Part shown: one piece after another, positions 1 through 10,048 of the stretch | Layout of the letters: every line of letters begins with the position of its first letter | How positions within the stretch are numbered: the first letter of the stretch is position 1 | Assembly: GCF_910592395.1 (NCBI RefSeq) | Contig: NC_088314.1 | Span: forward strand, 15,289,998-15,353,997 | Source: Lineus longissimus | Lineage: Eukaryota; Nemertea; Pilidiophora; Heteronemertea; Lineidae | Length of the DNA: 64,000 bases | Reading direction: 5' to 3' | Translations under genes and position numbers: made by a program | The notes under the pieces: generated by a model | The model's database searches: none | Seen by the model: only the letters and a program-made list of their open reading frames with translations | Told to the model about the DNA's origin: nothing

Positions 1-2014
1 ACTTTTGATATTAATTACTTCATGATATGACGCTCCGATCTGTCTCAAATTGTTTGTACACGTTTTTGGGTCCGACTGTAATGTTATATTAAATATATAT
101 ATTACATAGTGATATATTACTAAAAAAAGACTACGTTTTGCTTTGATAATTTGAATATTAAGCTATTTCTTATGATTTGCCATTTGGAAATGCCGTTGTC
201 TCCATGTGGGATATTAATAGTTGTACCGTTTCGATATAAGTACAATTATAGCCTATGCATCACATTTTTTACATTGCATATATTTTCTGATTCCATTAAT
301 TAAACTCATGCTTTGAAATATCTTCTGATTAATGTAAAAAACCCTTCTCCATCAACCTCATTGCCAAACGGCATGATAATGTCTACTTTACAAGTGGGTG
401 TAAAAAGAGAAAAAAAACAAAAAGGGGATTATGAATGTGCCTTTATATCCTACATCCTTTTAGCGAGGTAAAACCTCGCATCCAGAACGGGACGGACTTA
501 AAAGTGTTCAACAGTTTTAGTTTTATTTTGTCGATATTTCAAAGATTTTGTCAATTTTTCTGATATATGGCGCTTTGATTAGAAACAAAAACTTGGTTCA
601 TACAGCTATTGTTTGTCTTATTTTTAACCTTTGTAAAAGTTCTGTTTCAGAATACTAAACTTCATGTACCAATGAAAGTTTCTCATTGTCCGACCGTTTA
701 TTTTGGGTTTTTAGTTCAGATAATTGTGCGCAGAGGGCGATAGGTGTAGATGCATTTGTTGTCAAGATTGAACTCGGTCGAAAATCCAAGAGTATTCGGT
801 TCCAAATGTTTTTTGAAAACAATAGAATATAATTGACCCCGGTGTGGTTGGAAAATTCGTCCTCGGAGAGAGTGTCCTGCTGACAAACGACATTTTGCCT
901 GTGCGTTTTTAATCTCTGAAATATCAAGTGTAATAATGTCTATAGAAGCAATCGGTCTCCTTATATCAAAGAGTGATGCTTTTTTCCGGCGAGGGTGGGG
1001 AGAGGGGCTACACCGGGCTGAATGCCTTACCCTTGACAATTGCTTAAGAACACAGGTAGAACTTTCCGTTACCCATTTCCTGAACGGTTAGTTAGTGTTA
1101 GGCCCCTGAGAAAACTCACATGAATTTGTCTAAAAGAAAATAATATTCACTTTTGACATATTTTACGGCCATTCGGACATACTTGTAGTGTCTCGGGTAC
1201 ATACGTATTTGTCAGTCCGGCGTGCCCTTTGCGCATCATCGCAAAAGTCGCAATTTTTTTTTAAGTGAATGGATCAGTGTTCATGAAGCCATGTATATTT
1301 GTGGGGGTGGCGTGAAGAGGGTAAGTTGTTATCTTTGTATTTGAATGTGTATGACAAAAGATGGGAATTTTGCAGTTTTTTAACAGCATCTAAAACTAAG
1401 CCCCAAAATCTTTTGTCTACAATAATCATATCTAATCAAAAGTTTGTGTTTGTATATTGTTTTTGTTTGTATTTGTATTTTTGTTTGGACGTTTACTATA
1501 AAACGGCCACCTGGTTGTAATAAGAATTATGAAATTTAATTCATTTCATGTTATAAAATCGGTGATTCGATGATTTCTTGTGCACTCAACGCCATGACCT
1601 GTAAATATCTCTGTTACCAATAAAGCTTACTGATTTGTATATCTTAGTTAGAATTTGTTTCAATCATAAGACTGCCAATTTGCAGTTTTCTGCGCGCTTT
1701 TATATTGTGCGTCGGATATGCTTTGCGTATACGTCACCAAAACGTTTTGTAGTTCGACTCACAAATCTTCAATTCACAAAGTTCAAGGAAAATTCATGAA
1801 AGTAATACATCAGATAGGTAAAATAAAACCCGATACTAGCTCTAAGTCATTTTCAATCTCATTAATGGTTAAATTTTACCTACGTCCAGACGGTGACTCA
1901 GGGCAATAACATGGACATTTACTGAAATTCAGCAGAGTCAAGTTTGTTGTCTTGGCTGTTGACTCGAGGCATTCGAATCACAAAGAATCAAGACCATGTA
2001 CATTATATGCAAAT
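1..2014. other. AT-rich non-coding stretch, no gene seen
   Basis: No recognisable gene. Overlapping minus-strand open frames at 655-1039 have no domain, splice signal or coding-like composition that I can support. A small hairpin (7-bp arms, GCGAGGT/ACCTCGC) lies at 463-479. The rest is AT-rich single-copy-looking DNA with short T and A runs. Confidence 0.6.
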
Positions 2015-2290
2015 GCAATCGAAGATGCAACCGCCCAGCAAAAGAGCGATTTAATCCGCTGTGACCTGCGAGCATGATCGCATGCGACAAAAAGCGCTCG
2101 TTTACAGTGGCCGTTTTAGGTGCCTTTGTCAAGAATCGGCGGTGATTGCAGCGAACCGGCATAAATATCAAACACAGCGATTATCGGGTTTATCCGCAGA
2201 TGAGCGTTCTTTTTGTCGCACTTATAGACTCGATTGCGTGTCGCAGCGATTTCAATCGCTTGTTTGCGAGGGTCTTTAGTCTCCATCGCG
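2015..2290. repeat. Imperfect foldback element with GCGAC/GTCGC-rich arms
   Basis: The left arm (about 2015-2105) and the reverse complement of the right arm (about 2190-2290) align over some 70-80 bases. They share a core GCGATT..AATC..GCTG.GAC and a second block TGCGACAAAAAG followed by CGCTC. The arms flank a less palindromic centre. The block is more GC-rich than its surroundings. Similar GCGATT/GTCGCA words recur near 19.95 and 20.27-20.45 kb, so this may be one copy of a dispersed MITE-like family. I see no clear target-site duplication, so element ends are approximate. Open frames here on both strands are by-products of the repeat. Confidence 0.5.
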
Positions 2291-3980
2291 ACCGAGTATC
2301 GTCTGAGCAAAAGCAATGCTGGTATCGTGACAATCGCACGTGGCCACGCCCACCGCAACTCTAGGTTCACCGGAATCGCGACTAGCCACGCCTAGTTAGC
2401 GGGAGGAAAAGTGAGAGTTCATAATTAATGCCACTTTGATATGGGCACTGGTTGGCTACAGTGGTGGGACATTCTGTCAAGGTCTAGAGCCGATGCGTTG
2501 ATTCATATCAGTGACGCGGCGAGGCGCAAAAAATGATCACGAGAATTATTAATATATAATTTTTCAAAAAAGAATGGTAAAGGACACGGAATAGAGCACG
2601 CACCAGATATAGCCATCTTGGTCAATCTAGAAATACTTAATCCTCAAAATGATATCAGACCACCATTTGAAATACACCAGTGGGATTGCCGTTATGGCAA
2701 TGACTGTTTCTAAAAGTTATACTTCTAAACCCAAGAAGCGTTTCACGATCAATGAGATCAACTGAGTTGAAGTGTTCCGTGATTAACGAAAGAACAAATA
2801 AATGGAAACTGAAGGAAAGTATAGGAACCGAAGTTTGTTGTTGCTGCAGCAAAGTTGTGGAATTTATTCCAAGAAAGACTCTAAAATGTCGAAAGAAACT
2901 GAAGCATACGTCTCTTTTCAGTTTCTGTTATCAAAAGTTCAAGAAGATGCTCAAAACAGTTGAGGTCGTTATGAAAAACACTTTTGACATTCATCTTTGT
3001 ACGATCTCGTCCCTTGATACTACGCACTCGCTTTACCGGCAAATACTCACGCGACATGTATCATTCTCTGCCAGTATTTATGTCTGTCATTACAAGCTGT
3101 ACGAATTCTTATATATTATGTAACCGAATGTACTACGAATGCAATACACACATACTGATATTGTGGATACACAGTTGATATTTTGAGAAGAAAACTCCAA
3201 CTCGAGTTGGATATTTTTGAGACAAGATAAACAATTCTTGAGTTCTTTTAAAAAGATTATACGATACCTTTACTCATAGTACCCGCGCCAATTCATTCTC
3301 TTGTTGCCAGCGTATTAAAGACAATAAATGCACGGACGCTTGTCGTGTAATTACCTTTTCCTAATAAGGTCCTTTAGTGGTATATTTTAATGGTGCGTCT
3401 AATAAAGTTCAAAAGTTCTATGGATTTAACTCTGAGTGTCTTTTGAAGTCCACACAACGTTTCGCCTTTCGTTCTCAAAGGCGTCTTCTGGTGTAATAAC
3501 TATAATATGTATGTGCAGGAAAATTGATTGTCTGATTGAATAAAAATGAGCAACTTGACGAATGAGCCGCTTAATTTAAGAATACATTTAAAGAGCGGAA
3601 GGGTAAAGAGTTTAAAAAGCTTGTTTTACAAAAAAATATCATTATTGTAATAGCATTGTGCTGAACTCGCAGAAAAAAGACCTTACATCGAAGTTTGGCC
3701 AAATGTTTCAAAAAAAGATCCGCATAAGTCTACTTACAACTCGCACTTTTTTGTGGTGGGTCCGAACACATTACACTACCATTGTAATTTAAACCATAGG
3801 CCCGACCTGAAAAAGGGTTAATGTTGAAACTATTCTAAAAGTGTCTCCGACACTGTCGATGGACGCAGGGGGCTGCCTTCCCACCAATGGAGTCGGTAAT
3901 TGAAGTGCGGTGCTCTTCCCCTCTCCTGTCCATTGTCAGTGTGCCTTTTCGCATGTGGCTGCCTTCCTTTTCCACTAGAA
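2291..3980. other. Non-coding stretch, no gene seen
   Basis: The only long frame (2752-3123, plus, 123 codons) is low in G/C third positions and matches no family I know. Nothing else stands out. Confidence 0.55.
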
Positions 3981-4039
3981 CCTAATGAGCTAGTGCTATA
4001 TTTAAATACAGCACATAACCAGTAGCAAAGCTCATTAGG
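3981..4039. repeat. Nested hairpin
   Basis: Arms CCTAATGAGCT (3981-3991) and AGCTCATTAGG (4029-4039) are perfect reverse complements. Inside lies a second near-palindrome, GTGCT.TATTTAAATA.AGCAC. It lies about 220 bp before the foldback element at 4256-4840. Function is unknown; it may be a relic of a small inverted-repeat element. Confidence 0.55.
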
Positions 4040-4255
4040 CCAGTTTCTGGCGGGTTTTGTCCAGCCATGCGAAATCGCCTGGGGGGGATTGCAGGAGGGT
4101 TATCATCAGCTCCTCCCAGGGTCCACTCTATGGACCATCTAACGCCACTGGAACACGTCCAGAGGCGAAGATACCATCAACCGGTATTTTGAATCCTAAT
4201 GGGGCGTTACTACTCCTAAGCATTCCGATGCGGATTAGCAGATCACAATAGTCTT

Positions 4256-4840
4256 GGTTCCACTACAGGGTTTAGATCCGTTTCTATCGCATCCGCATCA
4301 GGTCCGAACTTAGCTTAGTCCGGACTAACGAATGTGGTGCAGTTCGACTACAGGATTGGTAAGTTAACAGGTACGGCTACAGGCGGCGCCACTCTATGTG
4401 CGTTAGGCTAAACTCTTCAAAACTGGAGGTATGGAAACATGGACAGCGAGCCATAGTTAGGATAAAGCACTAGAATTTACTTAAATTAAGAATTGAATAA
4501 TGAAATGAGAAATGAGAACGAATCAGAGTTGACCTGTTGACAGAAATACCGCGTGTTGTTTTGACAGAACCAACACTTCCGCTCATGCGCAATACGTTCA
4601 CATTGACACGCCACCTGTAGCCGTACTTAGTAACTTGATCTTAATCCGGACTAATGCGGTTCCATTACAGGTAATTTCTGCTTTAGATCCGGGTCTATTC
4701 TAAGTTCGGCTTAAATCCGCTTGTCCTATCCGCACTTAATAAGACCGCTCTTAGTGAGAGCCGGACTTGTTTAGTCCGGACTAGCTGTAATGGAATCACA
4801 ACTAATTCGGATGTAGTCCGCACTTTCCTGTAGTGGAACC
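4256..4840. mobile_element. 585-bp foldback/MITE-like composite element
   Basis: The outer ends are GGTTCCACTACAG (4256-4268) and its reverse complement CTGTAGTGGAACC (4828-4840). A second inverted pair is GGTACGGCTACAGGCGGCG at about 4370-4390 with CGCCACCTGTAGCCGTAC at about 4610-4628. A third pair is GTTCCATTACAG near 4660 with CTGTAATGGAAT near 4783. The palindrome TTAGTCCGGACTA occurs near 4316 and 4770. About 4397-4607 is the non-palindromic middle. No transposase frame is present, so it would be non-autonomous. The doubled, diverged arms suggest one copy inserted into, or duplicated within, another. The superfamily cannot be assigned because no clear target duplication is visible. Confidence 0.6.
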
Positions 4841-7800
4841 GCAACTAATATCTTGGTCGTTACCATTTTCACTTTAGAAGGGTATAGTATAGGCTTATGC
4901 ACACCTATCGAATTTGGATTCTTGAAAACAATTATTAACATTGCAATTAATAAATTCATCATCGAATTGTAATCGCCATACGTGTCGATACAACTTGAAG
5001 ATATCCATGATTAGCTTCTATTGTCCTAGATAATCTTTGAGCCAAGATGCAAACTTGTCAAAATTAACCACGAGGGTTATTTACTGGCCTTGAATTTTAA
5101 TACTGACCTTGACAATATGGCTTAGTATTCAAAATTGGTATTTGAAAGTTCAATTGGTTATGACAGAAAAGTTAAACAAAACATATTGAAGTAGTCATTG
5201 AATAAATGCTTAAAAGGATCCCTCGAAAGATCCATCCACCTGCTTAACCTACCATCCGTACTGTGTGCATGTTTTATTCAAAGCTGTCGCACGAGTTTTC
5301 CGATCGTTTGCCACTATGTTACAGTCGAGTGGGGAGTTGGTTAAAATTTCAATTTAGTTTTGACTGCTGACCCAACAACGTCGTGTATGTGGCGTTAAGA
5401 GCATACTAGGCTGTCAGTGAAGGAGACATTTTGTCTACAGGTCGTGTTAAAATGAATACCGAGCAACAGGGTAAACAAAGCGACACGAATCTGGCGTCCT
5501 TATAAATATTCCATGCCCACTAAAGCGTCAAACAGCACATTTTATGTCGATCTCGGTGCTAAATTATGCACATTAAGTCAAACATAATGTTAATAATTGT
5601 TTTGTTTAAGAAACATGTTTGTAGCATTTCCGACATAATCGATCGGTTAAATTTACAATAAAAGAGTGGCCTCATGATAAGTATCGCATCTTGTAAATCA
5701 ACAACAGGCATTGTTATCACTTCCGGTGATTGCGTACCTTGATATTTAATTATTTAATTAATTAATTTCCAATATCGTTACATTAACAAGTACAATATAA
5801 CTTTTTAGATTTCCGTTACGTGTTGAACGCTAGATCACAATAACCGTGGTAAACCTGCGAGAGAGATAAAAAAGACCGATTCACGGCTTGACTTTTCACA
5901 AGTTTCGGATAACAGACGCGTGGATGGTTCTCGCATTAGGCAACACAACTGCTTGAAAAGAAAGAAAGTTCCTATCAAGCTACAAAGCATTCTGCACGTT
6001 AGGCTTGCGCCAAAAATATATTTATCTCTGGATGTATCAATTCCGACCAAGTTCTCTCACCCTGCATATATTTATCGCATGGACCCCATGACATGTTTTG
6101 CCCTCTATATATGGGCTCCTTTTAATAAGTAAATAGAGGGAACTTTTTTTTTCAGCAAGTTCTTTTGTTTTCTCAATCGATGAATCATTTTGGAAATGAT
6201 AAGATCTCATCGATCTTGCTAGCGATTTTCTGTAGAAAAAGCACCAAAGTGTGGATATTATCACCATCAACAATTGATATACATGTATTCCACTACCAAC
6301 AAATATAAGTCATAAAATATCATACAGTACATGCCGGAAGAGTCCATATATCATTTTTTTTCATCATAAGTTGTCAATACCACCCGGCACGTTTTTGTAT
6401 CAGCTATACATCGGTTGCAGTAAATGTGATTTTGTCCTATCAGAGTACGTGGTAATTGGCTGTATATGCATACCCACTGTCTGCTTGCCCACAGTCAATT
6501 TTCTTCGAAACCAAGGCATGTTCAGAAGATTCATTCACTGAATGAATCTCCCAAACTCGCGATCGCTTCGTCTCTTATTCAAGGTGACAGCAACCGTAAC
6601 GGAGGATTTTGTGTTTTGTAAAACTTTGAATTGAAACCCTTCAATTTTGTTGTCCGATCCTCACAATCTTCACACTATTTCTTTTCAAGTCATCATCGGC
6701 GTTGACACCGCTAATGGGACCCTGCCAATCAGATAATGGGGTGTTATAGGATACGAAACTCTCGCCCCATCCGAGACCTATGCACTGATAATATCAGCTT
6801 GCTGCAGTTTAATGAAATGTCACACGACACTGGTCCGCAACCGCGGCTGAGAATCCACTGGTGTGAATCGTCTGCCCGCCAAGGCTCCCATCGTCTGCCG
6901 GACATAGAAGACGGCTTGGAGCTATGGAATTCTCAGGTTTGCAGGCTGGCATTCTGTTGAAGAGAGTTAGTCATTTTGTAAGTTTGGAGAGCTGGGCTTT
7001 GTCTTCTTGCTCGATTGACGGCGCGATGTGATGAGTGGTGTACTCAATGGTCGAGATCCTGCACGGTTTGTTGGTATGTGAGAATCACCCCCGGGCCTGC
7101 TCACTTCCGCATCTTGAGAGGACAACGCCGTGATATGTTCGCGTTTATCTTTGTGGCAGATTTAACACAAATTAACCATCTAAGCCACGCATGGAACTTT
7201 GTCAAATAAACTTCGTCCCACATGTCCCCGCACGGTCTTTCAGGCTCAATTTTGATATCCCTCGTCATCGTTTTGTTCCCGGCGCCGAGTCCCACTTGAG
7301 CCAAGCGACACCGTCGTGGCTGTGATTAGAATTTGTCAACGGACATTGGTGAAAAAGAAACAGTTAGGGAGAGAGGATTAGTTCGCGATGGGCTGATCGC
7401 TTCATTGATGAACGCTAGTCCTTCGGCCACTTCTAGTCGCCAGCTCTAGTAGCCGTGTACATCTGTTTCAGATGTGCTCATCTTAAAACTGTCATTTCAG
7501 ATATCGATGACCTTTATCGGGATGAGCTATCACGTGTGGTTCAATAAAATGTTTGCATAAATAGCAACAAAAACAATAACAGCAAACAATGTACCGTAAA
7601 TAGGTCGCCCAGCGGATTACAACTCTAAACCTTTTCTTTCTCCTCTCTATTCGAACAATTTCGACCACTGTTTTAGAATGAAATTGGCCACTGGCTCAAA
7701 CTAATTCAGTTATAAAAATATCCTATGAGTTTTGAAGAAACCGCGAACAGTACAGTTAATCTCTTTGTTAGAATCAGTTAACGATTGGAGTCGATTTCGT

Positions 7801-7849
7801 TGGTCTTACGACTCCGTCTGCTGCAGCATGGGGAGTTGTGTCATTCACA
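4841..7849. other. Non-coding stretch, no gene seen
   Basis: Nothing gene-like is supported. Noted items: an AT palindromic run of TTAATTA units near 5741-5768; the palindrome at 6527-6549 listed separately; a somewhat GC-richer block at 6.7-7.4 kb with short frames on both strands; and a 7-bp-arm hairpin GGAGTCG...CGACTCC near 7787. Confidence 0.55.
6527..6549. repeat. Perfect 23-bp palindrome
   Basis: Two 11-bp arms, AGATTCATTCA and TGAATGAATCT, flank one central C. The length is above most chance palindromes in the window. A dimeric protein-binding site is possible, but nothing nearby says for which gene. Confidence 0.6.
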
Positions 7850-8045
7850 GATTACTTTATTTTCCCCTTTCTGCATGGCAATCATTATTTCACGTGGCAT
7901 AATACTACACTCGATACAAGAAGGTATAGGTCTTAACGTCTCATTCATGATGTGGCATGAGAATTTTGCGTCGGGATTCGAATCTTCGACGTTTGTAATC
8001 ACCAATTCAAACTGGATTTTCGACCTGCTGGGCCCGTAGGAGTAC
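7850..8045 (-). mobile_element. Possible tRNA-derived SINE, degraded
   Basis: Read on the minus strand there is a B-box-like AGATTCGAATCCC (7973-7985 on the plus strand). It is followed by GCAAAATTCTCATGCCAC and ATGAGACGTTAAGACC, wording like the tails of invertebrate tRNA-SINEs. No good A box is visible at the expected 40-45 nt upstream, so the promoter is incomplete. An 88-codon minus frame (7841-8107) overlaps it and is probably incidental. Confidence 0.3.
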
Positions 8046-9577
8046 AACACCATAGCCAGCACCATACCGCCCCAATGCTCCAACAAAAGATTTTGTGAAA
8101 AATCCAACTAAATAGGATCACAACTTGGAATTATCGAACTGCGCATCATTTTGAAGCGTTCCTGAAAAGCATTTTAAACGCCACGTTTTCTAACTCCTCC
8201 AATGCTGCTGGCTCACTTAGTATTGTTGCGCGGCCACTTGTTGGCGCCGGGAAGCTCTTCCCTCTGAACAAACTCTGTACTTAGTGCTACCCTTGCTGTC
8301 TACCACTTTTATTCTTAAACTGGTTCAAGAGGTTTTCACACGACGAGGGCTCTCTCAGCTGGCGAATTTGTGCAGTTTGGAGTTGTTCATTTGATTTGAC
8401 AAATACAAGTGCATGTTTGATATGAAGGTAAACCCCAGGTTGTTGAGCCTGTGTTATGGTGCATACAACGGAGTTACAGCCAATTGAGATGTAGGTCGTG
8501 TTATTTGTTAATTTTAGACGCCTGCCCGTGACGCCTGTATATCGGGCCTTTATTAAAAGTTGCCTGATGTGTGTGTGATCCTTTATTTCAAGTTGTCAGT
8601 TCGTGTCCTGCCGTAGAAAATGGGGGCTTATAACACACTTACTAGAGTAGTGTCCTTTGAATGAAATATCCTGGTTTTCTGATAATATTCCCCATTTTAA
8701 AGAGGCTTGTATATGATAAGTATTGCATGGGAGCAGAAAAAAGAATTTCATATACGCCCAGCAAAAATTTCCCGGAATGTAACTATTTTGCAGTGACAAG
8801 TGAAGTCGAAATAGTGATGATGATTATTTTCAACTAGTTTGAAATGGCTGATGATATTTATCGTATACCGCTATTTACAGTCGTTTTAACAGTTAAAATA
8901 ACTGTTTCAGATGTAGAAAGTGCGCCCACACACGTATTGTTTTGAATCGGTAACCAATAATAGTAAGATGTGAAAAGATAATATTAATACCATTTGATGG
9001 TAACTTTCTTTTTATTCTGCTTAATTTCCAGCAAGCTTTCCTGTCTCAATCTCTCTGTTGTGGATTTAGATGTGAAACATTCCGTCTGTTTCTCTGAGCT
9101 AAAATGCCTGGCAGCAAAGTCTGTGGTTACATGATTGGGATCAATGGTCATGCTCTGGGTAATTGGGACCATCCCCTCAAGGTATCGGCAGTCAAAGTGC
9201 TATAGGCAATATATTCTGAATTTCTCTAGCGTTGTCAAAGTCGCTTGTGGCTAGTCGTGAGAATCTCTCTACTGCTGTTCGTCTTCTTCCGGTTTGATTG
9301 GGTTCTGGTGATTTCCTCCCGAAAAAGCGTCTAATTGAATTTTTCGCTGTTTTGGATACATATACCTTATACATTGCAACTACATCAAGGTTTCTCGAAG
9401 TATTCCATTCGCTCGGAAAAAGTGAATGTAAAACTTTCTATTCCCTACACTTGTAAAAAGCGAAGGGGATACATGGAGAAAAGCTGCTGCGAAGTTGCAA
9501 AATAAGTCATAAAATCATAAGAAGAAGATTAACCATATATTGAACCATGTTATATTGCTAGCCTTGGGAAGTTAGAT
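8046..9577. other. Non-coding stretch, no gene seen
   Basis: Short frames only, none recognised. No repeat or RNA gene is supported. Confidence 0.55.
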
Positions 9578-9710
9578 AGGCACCTTCCCCATAGAGGTAT
9601 ACGGTATACTACACTATACGCGAACAATAGTTTCATGGTCATGCACCCTTTGTGAAGCCATTGTTCGCGTATAGTGTAGTATACCGTATACCTCTATGGA
9701 ATAGGTGCCT
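9578..9710. mobile_element. Hairpin MITE, copy 1 (possible PIF/Harbinger type)
   Basis: This is a 133-bp element whose two arms are almost perfect reverse complements. The inner 40 bases of each arm (from CCATAGAGGTATACGG inward to GCGAACAAT) pair without mismatch around a loop of about 31 nt (AGTTTCATGG..GTGAAGCC). The ends are GGCACC/GGTGCC. The flanks read ATA on the left and TTA on the right. Ends starting GGC with a three-base TWA target are typical of PIF/Harbinger elements; that assignment is inference. No coding capacity. It abuts copy 2 head-to-head. Confidence 0.75.
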
Positions 9711-9711
9711 T

Positions 9712-9844
9712 AGGCACCTTCTCCATAGAGCTATACCCTACACTACACTATACGCGAACAATGGCTTCACAAAGGGTGCATGACCATGAAACTATTGTTC
9801 GCGTATAGTATAGTATAGGGTATAGCTCTATGGAATAGGTGCCT
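9712..9844. mobile_element. Hairpin MITE, copy 2, inverted relative to copy 1
   Basis: This 133-bp hairpin is the same length as copy 1, and its loop (GGCTTCACAAAGGG..CATGAAACT) is the exact reverse complement of the copy 1 loop. The arms start GGCACCTTCTCCATAGAG and pair at 38 of the inner 40 positions. Copy 2 carries CTATACCCTA where copy 1 has GTATACGGTA, and the change is present in both of its arms. TTA flanks both sides. Together the two copies make a 267-bp palindrome of palindromes. Confidence 0.75.
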
Positions 9845-9896
9845 TAAGACCGCGACAAGTGGTTGAACAAGATTATCAAATGATAGAATAATTAAG

Positions 9897-10048
9897 TATA
9901 GAGGTTCTTCACGTGACGCCACGACGTGACGTTTTGACGGCCACCTGCCAATGCAATTTCTTTATGTCGTGACCACGTGTGACGGCCAATATGGCAGTGC
10001 AAAACAATTGGCAACGTCATCATGTGACGTCAGTGAAGAACCTCTATA
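9897..10048. mobile_element. 152-bp MITE, TA-flanked (Tc1/mariner-like)
   Basis: Perfect 16-bp terminal inverted repeats: TATAGAGGTTCTTCAC (9897-9912) and GTGAAGAACCTCTATA (10033-10048). The outermost TA on each side could be the target duplication, which would fit Tc1/mariner-type insertion. The interior is rich in ACGTGACG/CGTCAC words and has no frame. It lies 52 bp after the double hairpin. Confidence 0.75.
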
